A stretch of DNA of 64,000 bases from Croceitalea sp947503285 (lineage in GTDB: Bacteria > Bacteroidota > Bacteroidia > Flavobacteriales > Flavobacteriaceae): the NCBI RefSeq assembly GCF_036985505.1, contig NZ_BTGQ01000001.1, positions 186,001 through 250,000 of the forward strand. The letters are read 5' to 3'. Both the position numbers and the translations under genes were made by a program. Under the pieces are notes generated by a model, which saw nothing but the letters and a program-made list of their open reading frames with translations, was not told the origin of the DNA and did no database searches. Shown piece by piece: positions 16,771-24,171 of the stretch; the first letter of the stretch is position 1; each line of letters opens with the position of its first letter.

Positions 16771-17076
16771 GAACTAAAAATAAGTGTGCAAAGGTAGGCA
16801 TACCTGTTAGATATTCTTCTTCTCTATTTTTACTTAATGTGAAATGGTATTATAAATCCACTGGTTTTGTTTTCACCCTCCCTCCGTTCCATAATTTTAG
16901 AGGAAAATCAGTATAGTCATCAGAACGACTTTCCAGCTAATTAGGCAAGATTAAACGAGGTGTTGTTCGCATTTTTGAATCCCGGAACTCTAAAATGATT
17001 TTATGAAATACCGATATCTTGAATGGTTCACAAGGAATCTCGATGAACTATTTCTATTTTTGAACAAATTCTTTTT
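16771..17076. other. intergenic region between divergent genes
   Basis: Divergent control region for the methyltransferase (minus) and the Ycf48-like gene (plus). TATTTTTG at 17055-17062 fits the -7 consensus for the plus-strand gene starting at 17077, but no TTG is found at the usual distance. I see no other signal and no coding frame. Confidence 0.35.
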
Positions 17077-18108
17077 ATGCGCTATTTCATTTTTTTGGCT
17101 GCCTTGGTCTTTTTGGCAGGATGTCAGTCACGACTGAAATCACATGAATATACATCAATTGCCATTGAAACTGTTTTTGAAGATTCCGTTAGTATTCGAG
17201 CCATTACTTTTTTAGATGATAATACCCTTGCTTTTGCAGGGAGTGGGGGAGTGTATGGTACGGTTGATGTAACAAGTGGTAGAGTGCGCTCCAACGTCAT
17301 GAAGTACCATACCAGCATACCAGAGTTTCGGGCCATCGGGCATACGACGAATGACTTTTTTATGCTGTCGGTAGCAAATCCTGCACTGTTGTACAAAACA
17401 GGGGATGCCGGAAAAATGGAATTGGTCTATAAAGAAGAAGGTGAAAAGGTATTCTATGATGCCCTGAAGTTTTGGAACGACCAAGAGGGAATTGCCATTG
17501 GTGATGCCACAGATGGATGTTTATCGATTATCATTACCCGAGATGGTGGAACTACTTGGAATAAACTGTCTTGCAGTCAATTACCAGAACCTATAGCCAA
17601 TGAAGGGGCTTTTGCAGCCAGTAATACCAATATAGATATTATAGGCGAGCATACTTGGGTGGCCACTTCGGTCGGTCGTGTTTTATTTTCTGCTGATAAG
17701 GGATTGACTTGGAAGGTCGTAAAAACCCCGATAATCAATACCACGGATTCACAAGGAATCTATTCCATTGATTTTTACGATAAAAAAAACGGTTATGGAA
17801 TTGGAGGGGACTATACCCAACCCAATTTGAACAAGGCGAATAAAATTGTGACCACCGATGGTGGTGGTACGTGGTTGCCCGCAGCTGACGGGAAAATACC
17901 GGGATATAAAAGTTGTGTACAATACATCCCTAATTCAGGGACGGAAGATTTGGTGGCAGTGGGGTTTACCGGTATCTCATATTCGAACGATAGGGGAGCT
18001 ACTTGGTCTGAACTTAGCAAAGAAGGTTTTTACACTATTCGGTTCTTAAATGAAAATACCGCTTATGCGGCCGGAAAAAATCGAATTGCCCGATTAACTT
18101 TTGAATAA
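17077..18108 (+). CDS. Ycf48-like beta-propeller lipoprotein
   Basis: 343 residues. Signal MRYFIFLAALVFLAGC has a good lipobox (LAGC, cysteine at 16). The mature chain carries BNR/Asp-box repeats: TRDGGTTWNKLS (about 152-163), SADKGLTWKVV (about 207), TTDGGGTWLPA (about 262) and SNDRGATWSEL (about 305). Together with the GIAIGDATDG and GYGIGGDYT strands this is the pattern of the Ycf48 seven-bladed propeller. In photosynthetic organisms Ycf48 helps photosystem II assembly; here the role is unknown, perhaps envelope protein assembly or a glycosidase-related function. Convergent terminator follows. Confidence 0.82.
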   Translation: MRYFIFLAALVFLAGCQSRLKSHEYTSIAIETVFEDSVSIRAITFLDDNTLAFAGSGGVYGTVDVTSGRVRSNVMKYHTSIPEFRAIGHTTNDFFMLSVANPALLYKTGDAGKMELVYKEEGEKVFYDALKFWNDQEGIAIGDATDGCLSIIITRDGGTTWNKLSCSQLPEPIANEGAFAASNTNIDIIGEHTWVATSVGRVLFSADKGLTWKVVKTPIINTTDSQGIYSIDFYDKKNGYGIGGDYTQPNLNKANKIVTTDGGGTWLPAADGKIPGYKSCVQYIPNSGTEDLVAVGFTGISYSNDRGATWSELSKEGFYTIRFLNENTAYAAGKNRIARLTFE

Positions 18109-18112
18109 AAAA

Positions 18113-18140
18113 AGGGACGTTTATAAACGCCCCTTCTTTG
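18113..18140. terminator. convergent terminator
   Basis: AAGGGaCGTTT and AAACGcCCCTT form a stem with one mismatch around a short AT loop, between A-rich and T-rich flanks. It serves the convergent genes ending at 18108 (plus) and 18168 (minus). Confidence 0.75.
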
Positions 18141-18167
18141 CAACAACAATCCAAACTAAATCTGATA

Positions 18168-18518
18168 TCAAACATTGACAACAACATAATTGCGTCCTGT
18201 TTTTTGATACCAGATGCCTTTGTATTTATAGAACTTTCTACCTTTTACAACCACCACTTTATTACCTCTAGGCAGTGTTCTTACCTTAACTCCAACAGGG
18301 GCAGCACAGACCATGTATTTTCGGGCTCTTTTTTTATACCAGACACCATCTGCAACGTAGAAATTGGTTTTCTTATGAACGACAACACGCGGTTTTACCA
18401 CTGTGGTTACCACGGTACCATGTTTAGGATATACACGAACTACTTTTCGTTGTGCGTTGCTCATAAACATTGCTCCAACAAGTGCCATAGTCAACAATAC
18501 TGTTTTTAAATTTTTCAT
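18168..18518 (-). CDS. secreted basic protein, DUF6515-like
   Basis: 116 residues from MKNLKTVLL, which starts a clean Sec signal (cleavage expected after ...MFMSNA). The mature chain has two similar units of the form FYVADGVWYKKRARKY and FYKYKGIWYQKTGRNY, separated by VKVRTLPRG, and is strongly basic. That arrangement of YYxxxGxWY units matches DUF6515-like exported proteins of Bacteroidetes. I rejected upstream starts because they place residues in front of the signal peptide. The control region has the same motif as the sigma gene at 20352, so it is a likely ECF target. Biochemical role unknown. Confidence 0.78.
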   Translation of the reverse strand: MKNLKTVLLTMALVGAMFMSNAQRKVVRVYPKHGTVVTTVVKPRVVVHKKTNFYVADGVWYKKRARKYMVCAAPVGVKVRTLPRGNKVVVVKGRKFYKYKGIWYQKTGRNYVVVNV

Positions 18519-18539
18519 AATGTAGATTTTATGGGTTAC

Positions 18540-18575
18540 TGTTACTATGACCCTTATGAGCGGTATAGGTTTAAT
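18540..18575 (-). promoter_or_regulatory. ECF-type promoter motif before the DUF6515-like gene
   Basis: Minus strand: ATTAAACC (18575-18568), 13 bases, AGGGTCATAGTAACA (18554-18540). The same two blocks with the same 13-base spacing lie before the sigma gene at 20352. AAACC and GTCAT are spaced like -35 and -10 elements of ECF promoters, and start of transcription would fall about 20 bases before the ATG. Confidence 0.65.
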
Positions 18576-18824
18576 CGAAAAAAAGGCCTTTTGGCCCCTT
18601 TTATGGGTCGTACGTCGAATTATGGTATCAAAGGTAGTAGCCAATGCTCTATTCTTGAAAATCAATATGCCTTATGCTAAGAATGCCGTAATCGTTGGAT
18701 TCAATAACGTCGAGAACCAGACTACTTGTATAAATAAGATTTTAGACTGCTTATCGGTCAGATAGGTAGGTGCACTACGTTATGTTTCAAGGGTACTTTA
18801 AATTTGACGGAGACTATTGTAGGA

Positions 18825-19271
18825 TCAGCCCCCTCCACGACGTTTTTGATATTGCTGCAATAGCTTTTTTTTAAAGCTCTCTTCGGCCCTAAAGAGTTTA
18901 ATGATTTTCAAAGCAGGAATCACCTCTTTTAAATCCGCAATAAAGTCTTGCTCTACCGCATGTTTTTCAGACTGCAGTTTTGCATAAGTGGCGACCATAA
19001 CTTCAGCTTCTTTTGGCGACGTCTGTGATAGATTGGCCAAACGTCCCCCAAACTGTTGCCGTTCTTTTTTTCTAATGTCGGCTATCTTTTGCTCGTGGGC
19101 ATTGTAGACTGGCCAAAATAGCTGCGCTTCTTCGCGGCTTAAGCTTAGCTGCTCCGTAATAAATGCCACTTTTAGGGTTTTTATACGTTCCCTGCCAGGT
19201 CCTTGTTGTGCAAAAATGCCCAAAGCGTATAAAAGTATAGGCAGTAGAAGTAGTTTATTCTTCAAATTCAT
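18825..19271 (-). CDS. secreted 'sensor of ECF-type sigma factor' protein
   Basis: 148 residues. Sec signal of about 21 residues (MNLKNKLLLLPILLYALGIFAQ). The mature part is helical and charged (RERIKTLKVAFITEQLSLSR, then EEAQLFWPVYNAHEQKI), like CpxP/Spy-type periplasmic helical proteins, and Bacteroidetes genes of this kind in this position are usually called sensor of ECF-type sigma factor. It overlaps the end of the preceding membrane-protein gene by 17 bases, so it is the third gene of the sigma operon. A role in signalling envelope state to the anti-sigma factor is inferred from that. Confidence 0.8.
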   Translation of the reverse strand: MNLKNKLLLLPILLYALGIFAQQGPGRERIKTLKVAFITEQLSLSREEAQLFWPVYNAHEQKIADIRKKERQQFGGRLANLSQTSPKEAEVMVATYAKLQSEKHAVEQDFIADLKEVIPALKIIKLFRAEESFKKKLLQQYQKRRGGG

Positions 19272-19776
19272 ATTCTAAATTTAATTCCTCAAAATCCGCT
19301 ATGTTCGAATCAAGGTAGTCTATAAGCACCTCTTCTTCAATTTCAATGGCATCGTCATTTATAGTGCCCAATTCAGAGGCGTCTATATCGACCACTTGGG
19401 CAATTTCATAAGAAGAAAGCCCAATATCCGTATTTTCAAAATAAGCATCTATTTCGGCATTGGCCAAATCGTCAAACCGTACCGGTTTCGTAGTATCAGG
19501 GCTAAGATAAAATACCAACACCAAAATTGCAGCAATCGAGGCTACGGCGAAAAAGATTTTCTTATAGTCCACCAATGAAATAACCTTGGACTCATCTGTA
19601 GTAATCTTGCTAGCAATGTTGTCATGAACCCAATCGAAATAGCCTTCGGGAACCGAAAAACCATCCGTTTTCGGAATAATGGATTCTTCTGCCGCAATCT
19701 TATCCATTAACCTTTCGTTAAAGGATTCGAAATAGCCTTCAGGGGTCTTGAATTTATTTTTGTGGTTCTTTTTCAT
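19255..19776 (-). CDS. single-pass membrane protein, probable anti-sigma factor
   Basis: 173 residues. The N-terminal cytoplasmic part has two copies of a PEGYF motif (TPEGYFESFNERL, about 11-23, and VPEGYFDWVHDNI, about 42-54), followed by one membrane segment (about 74-92) and a very acidic outer domain rich in Asp and Glu. Position between sigma gene and sensor gene, and the single membrane helix, fit an anti-sigma factor, but no zinc-anti-sigma motif is present. It begins 33 bases after the sigma stop. Confidence 0.72.
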   Translation of the reverse strand: MKKNHKNKFKTPEGYFESFNERLMDKIAAEESIIPKTDGFSVPEGYFDWVHDNIASKITTDESKVISLVDYKKIFFAVASIAAILVLVFYLSPDTTKPVRFDDLANAEIDAYFENTDIGLSSYEIAQVVDIDASELGTINDDAIEIEEEVLIDYLDSNIADFEELNLEYEFEE

Positions 19777-19809
19777 GTCAACTATTTGACTCTCAAATTC
19801 TAAAATAGT

Positions 19810-20352
19810 TTAATCTTCTTTGAGATAGGTTTCAATCTTTTTAACCGCTAGATGGTATGATGCTTTTAGGCCACCTACCGAGGTTTCTAAAATTTCGGCT
19901 ATTTCATTGTACTTCATTTCTTGAAAGTATTTCATATTAAAAACCAGTTTCTGCTTTTCGGGCAGTGTGGCCAAGGCCTTTTGTAATTTCAACTGAATTT
20001 CTTCGCCTTCAAAATACACATCGGATTGCAATGCGCCCAACATGCTTTCTTTCATTTCTTGGTCTGTGATACCTGCTTTACGTTGTTTTTGTTTTAAAAA
20101 AGTCAATGACTCATTGGTTGCGATACGATACATCCAAGAATATAATTTGCTTTCGCCTTTAAAACCATCAATGCTTTTGTATACCTTGATAAACGTGTTT
20201 TGAAGCACATCATCAGCATCATCGTGATCTAATACAATTCTTCTGACATGCCAATAGAGCCTCTCTTTGTAGGTGTTTACGAGCACCTCAAAGGCCTTGG
20301 CTTGGCTTTGTTTGTCTTTTAATTCGGTAACAAGCGTTTCTTCTGATATCAA
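19810..20352 (-). CDS. ECF (sigma-70 family) RNA polymerase sigma factor
   Basis: 180 residues, the usual size. Region 2 includes DHDDADDVLQNTFIKVYKSI (about 42-61) and SWMYRIATNESL (about 82-93); region 4 includes LPEKQKLVFNMKYFQEMKYNEIAEIL with the helix-turn-helix ending VGGLKASYHLAVKKIE. First gene of a three-gene operon with a membrane anti-sigma candidate and a secreted sensor. Its own upstream region carries a two-part motif shared with the 18518 gene, suggesting autoregulation. Confidence 0.92.
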   Translation of the reverse strand: MISEETLVTELKDKQSQAKAFEVLVNTYKERLYWHVRRIVLDHDDADDVLQNTFIKVYKSIDGFKGESKLYSWMYRIATNESLTFLKQKQRKAGITDQEMKESMLGALQSDVYFEGEEIQLKLQKALATLPEKQKLVFNMKYFQEMKYNEIAEILETSVGGLKASYHLAVKKIETYLKED

Positions 20353-20365
20353 TTAAAGCCTGGTT

Positions 20366-20401
20366 TGTTACTATGACCCTAAAGTTATGAAAAGGTTTAA
20401 T
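20366..20401 (-). promoter_or_regulatory. ECF-type promoter motif before the sigma operon
   Basis: Minus strand: ATTAAACC (20401-20394), 13 bases, AGGGTCATAGTAACA (20380-20366). All 23 conserved bases and the spacing are identical to those before the gene at 18518. Distance to the ATG (20352) is 13 bases from the end of the motif. Confidence 0.65.
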
Positions 20402-20503
20402 TGATTGTTGTATGGAATTTCTGATGCGCGATATTTAATTAAATTTCAATAACGAAGTTTATGCAGCAGGAATAGGTATACTAATTTTTCAAATTTTTAA
20501 CCA

Positions 20504-22333
20504 TTAACCAAGATTCTGCATCTCAACTAATTTTTTATAACCTTTTGCTGACTTCATAAGTTCTTCATGCGTGCCCTGTTCCATAATATCGCCTTTATGA
20601 AGTACCACGATCGAATCGGCGTTTTGAATGGTGGATAATCTATGGGCAATAACTATAGAGGTTCGATTGCGCATCATTTTCTCTAGAGCATCCTGTACCA
20701 GACGTTCACTTTCCGTATCAAGGGCTGAGGTAGCTTCATCTAATATCATGATGGGTGGATTTTTCAAAACGGCCCTCGCAATCGACAAACGTTGTTTTTG
20801 TCCCCCACTTAGCTTATTGCCACTATCACCGATATTGGTATCGTAACCACTCGGTAGCTCCATGATAAAATCATGGGCATTGGCAATCTTTGCAGCTTCC
20901 ATAATCGCCTCGTCCGTAGCATTTTCTTTACCAAGGGCAATGTTGTTCTTTACGCTGTCATTGAATAAAATGGAATCTTGGGTTACCAAGCCCATCAATG
21001 CGCGAAGTGATTTTTTGGTAATGTCCTTGATATTGGTGCCATCAATCAAAATTTCACCTTCATTGACATCATAAAATCGTGTGACCAAATTGGCGATGGT
21101 ACTTTTTCCACTTCCTGATTGCCCAACCAAAGCAATCGTGTGCCCCTTATTGACCTTTAGGTTGAAGTTTTTAAGTACCCACTCATCTTCGTATTTGAAG
21201 GAGATGTCCCGTAGGGTCAGATTATCTGTTAGTCCATTTATGGTCAAAGCATTGGCATTTTCCTTAATGGTATTTTCTTTGTCCAATACCTCAAAAATCC
21301 GCTCTGCGGATGCGTTCCCTTTCTTAATATTGTAATTGACCGTGGTTATCGACTTTACAGGATTGATAATCGTGTAAAACAAGCCTATATAGCCCATAAA
21401 TTCTTGTGGTGTCAAGGTGCTTTTGTTCCCTAAGACCAGACTGCCACCGTACCATAGAACGGTAATTACGACGGTTACCCCTAGAAATTCACTGAATGGT
21501 GAGGCAAGGCCTTTTCGTTGTAACACAGCAGTCATAATTTTTTTAAACCGTGATGTAGAATCCGTGAATTTTGTACTCAGACGTTCTTCGGCATTAAAGC
21601 CTTTTATAATTTTTAAGGCCCCAAGGGTCTCTTCTAAAAAAGATAAAAAGGTTCCTGTTTCTTGTTGGGCCTCTAAAGATTGCGCTTTTAACCGTTTGCC
21701 CACTACGGAAATTAAAAATCCGGCAATCGGTAAAAAAATAAAAACAAATAGGGTCAATTGCGGACTTATGGCAAGCATCGAGACCAGAACAATGATGATT
21801 GTTATGGGTTCGCGCGCCAGTGCCTCTAAAGAGTTTATGATAGAACCCTCGATTTCTTTGACATCAGAGGTCATTCTAGCGAGCAGGTCTCCCTTTCTGG
21901 TCTCCGTGAAATAGCCCAGCTGTAAATCTAAGGTCTTATGGTACAGCTTGTCTTGAATGTCTTTCACCATACCGGTTCTTAAAAAGGCCAATACATACAT
22001 TGCTGCATAGCGAAAAGCATTTTTAAGAAAAAAAATGATGATACTGGTAATACATATGAATACTAAGGCCGCTACCGGACCTTCTTGATCCACTTTTACG
22101 GTCAAATAATAGTTCAACGAATCGGTCAAATAGGCCTGAAGGTTACCAAGGCCATCATAAATAGGGGCTTGTGCCACTTTTTCTTGTGTACCGAATAAAA
22201 TCCCCAAGGTTGGTATAAATATGATAATCGACAATACGTTGAATATCGAGTAAAGTACATTAAAGATAATGTTGAGTATCGCATACGATTTATACGGTCT
22301 GGCAAACCGTAAAATCTTTTTAAAGTAGTTCAT
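20504..22333 (-). CDS. ABC exporter, MsbA-like half transporter
   Basis: 609 residues: a six-helix transmembrane domain (about 1-330) fused to a nucleotide-binding domain. Walker A is GQSGSGKST (about 401-409), the ABC signature LSGGQKQR near 508, Walker B PIMILDEATSALD just after, and the H-loop IAHRLST. Such half transporters work as homodimers and export lipids (MsbA) or drugs and peptides; the substrate is not fixed by the sequence. It starts three bases after the phosphoglucomutase stop, so the two genes are probably one operon with pgm first. Confidence 0.9.
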   Translation of the reverse strand: MNYFKKILRFARPYKSYAILNIIFNVLYSIFNVLSIIIFIPTLGILFGTQEKVAQAPIYDGLGNLQAYLTDSLNYYLTVKVDQEGPVAALVFICITSIIIFFLKNAFRYAAMYVLAFLRTGMVKDIQDKLYHKTLDLQLGYFTETRKGDLLARMTSDVKEIEGSIINSLEALAREPITIIIVLVSMLAISPQLTLFVFIFLPIAGFLISVVGKRLKAQSLEAQQETGTFLSFLEETLGALKIIKGFNAEERLSTKFTDSTSRFKKIMTAVLQRKGLASPFSEFLGVTVVITVLWYGGSLVLGNKSTLTPQEFMGYIGLFYTIINPVKSITTVNYNIKKGNASAERIFEVLDKENTIKENANALTINGLTDNLTLRDISFKYEDEWVLKNFNLKVNKGHTIALVGQSGSGKSTIANLVTRFYDVNEGEILIDGTNIKDITKKSLRALMGLVTQDSILFNDSVKNNIALGKENATDEAIMEAAKIANAHDFIMELPSGYDTNIGDSGNKLSGGQKQRLSIARAVLKNPPIMILDEATSALDTESERLVQDALEKMMRNRTSIVIAHRLSTIQNADSIVVLHKGDIMEQGTHEELMKSAKGYKKLVEMQNLG

Positions 22334-22336
22334 TCA

Positions 22337-24043
22337 CTATAAGTTCAGTTCCGCAACGATTCCTTCCAATTTAGAATCCAACTGCGAATTTACGGATTTA
22401 AAATCCGCTGCTTCGCCCAAGGTCGTATTTGTACTCATGTAAAATTTAACCTTAGGTTCAGTGCCACTAGGTCTGGCCGCTATTCGCGTACCATCTTCGG
22501 TTTCATAGATCAATACGTTTGATTTCGGAAGGTCGATATGCCTTTCCTCTCCGGTTTGTACATTCTTGGCGATGGAGGTGTTGTAGTCTTCTATCCAAAG
22601 TAGTTTTGAACCTTGTACGGTCGACACGGGATTTTCCTTAAAATCTTTCAACATTTGCTTGATTTCCTCAGCACCGCTCATCCCTTTTTTGGTGATTGAG
22701 ATCAATTTCTCTTTATAGAATCCGAACTGTACATAAGCATCAATCAAATCCTTATAAAAAGAACTGCCGTTGGCTTTTGCCTGTGCAGCTATTTCACAGG
22801 CCAATAGGGTGGAAGTCACCGCATCTTTATCGCGAACGAAGTCACCGACCATATAGCCAAAACTTTCCTCTCCGCCGCCAATAAACGTTGAATCGGGAAA
22901 GTCTTTTATCATTTTTCCAATCCATTTAAAACCTGTTAGGGCAGTTTTGAATTCCACGCCATAGGCTTTTGCCATTTGTTCCATCATCGGGGTCGATACA
23001 ATGGTCGTTGCTATGAATTCGTTACCCTTAAAGCCTTGGGCCTGATACTGGTCTAATAAAAACTTGGTCATCAAGACCATGGTCTGGTTTCCGTTCAAGA
23101 GTTCCATTTCTCCATCAAGGTTTCGTACGGCGATGCCCAAACGGTCACTATCGGGATCTGTACCCACTACCATATCGGCCCCTATCTCTTTCGCTTTTTG
23201 AATGGCCATAGCCAAAGCTTCGGGTTCTTCTGGGTTTGGTGACTTGACCGTAGGAAAGTTTCCATCAGGTTTGGCCTGTTCTTCGATGACCGTCACGTTT
23301 TTATAGCCCGCTCGTTTTAAAACCTCAGGAATTGCGGTTATCGAAGTGCCATGAATGGAGGTGAAAACAATCTTAAAATCATCTTTTCCTTTCGCACCAA
23401 AACTCCCATTTTTAACGGATTCTTCAAAGAAGGCCTCATCTACCGCTACATCAATGGATTCGATTAAATCAGGATTGGCCTTGAATTTAATGTCCTCGAA
23501 TGAAAGGGAATCAATTTCAGCGATAATCTCACCATCTTCAGGAGGCACTATCTGCCCCCCATCACCCCAATACACCTTATAGCCATTGTATTCAGGCGGA
23601 TTGTGTGAAGCTGTCAATACAATACCTGCATAGCATTTCAAATGTCGAACCGCAAACGATAGTTCAGGTGTTGTTCTAAGCTCAGAAAATCGAAATACTT
23701 TGATGCCGTTGGCCGATAATACTTCTGCCACCACTTGCGATAGGGTATCACTGTTATGACGGCAGTCATAGGCAATAACCACTTTTATTTCCCCTTCGCA
23801 GTAGGTGTTTTTTAAATAATTGGCCAGTCCCTGCGTACTTTTACCCAAGGTATATTTATTGATCCTATTGGTACCAACCCCCATTACACCGCGCATACCA
23901 CCAGTGCCGAACTCTAGATTTTTATAAAAACGTTCTTTGAGCTCTTCTGTGTCATTTGCGATGAGATGTTCAATTTCTTGCCGCGTGGCTTGATCAAAGA
24001 AATCGGTTAACCAGGTCTTGGCAGTGGTAGTTATAGAATCCAT
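22337..24043 (-). CDS. phosphoglucomutase/phosphomannomutase
   Basis: 568 residues of the alpha-D-phosphohexomutase family, interconverting hexose-1- and hexose-6-phosphates. The active-site phosphoserine is S146 in TASHNPPEYNGYK; the metal loop is GTDPDSDRLG (about 303), the sugar-specificity loop GGEESFGY (about 400) and the phosphate-binding tail RPSGTEPKVKFY (about 520). Length and motifs match the PgcA-type enzyme of Firmicutes and Bacteroidetes (glucose rather than mannose preference likely). Precedes the ABC exporter by three bases. Confidence 0.92.
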   Translation of the reverse strand: MDSITTTAKTWLTDFFDQATRQEIEHLIANDTEELKERFYKNLEFGTGGMRGVMGVGTNRINKYTLGKSTQGLANYLKNTYCEGEIKVVIAYDCRHNSDTLSQVVAEVLSANGIKVFRFSELRTTPELSFAVRHLKCYAGIVLTASHNPPEYNGYKVYWGDGGQIVPPEDGEIIAEIDSLSFEDIKFKANPDLIESIDVAVDEAFFEESVKNGSFGAKGKDDFKIVFTSIHGTSITAIPEVLKRAGYKNVTVIEEQAKPDGNFPTVKSPNPEEPEALAMAIQKAKEIGADMVVGTDPDSDRLGIAVRNLDGEMELLNGNQTMVLMTKFLLDQYQAQGFKGNEFIATTIVSTPMMEQMAKAYGVEFKTALTGFKWIGKMIKDFPDSTFIGGGEESFGYMVGDFVRDKDAVTSTLLACEIAAQAKANGSSFYKDLIDAYVQFGFYKEKLISITKKGMSGAEEIKQMLKDFKENPVSTVQGSKLLWIEDYNTSIAKNVQTGEERHIDLPKSNVLIYETEDGTRIAARPSGTEPKVKFYMSTNTTLGEAADFKSVNSQLDSKLEGIVAELNL

Positions 24044-24171
24044 AAAAGGGTTTTTTAATAGTATAGTAAATTACGTCAGTTTATCTTTAAAAGACAATGT
24101 TAATAGTCCAAAAATATTAAAACAACCGCTAAATTGGGTTTTAGTATGATTTTTCATTAAGTTTCGCAGTC

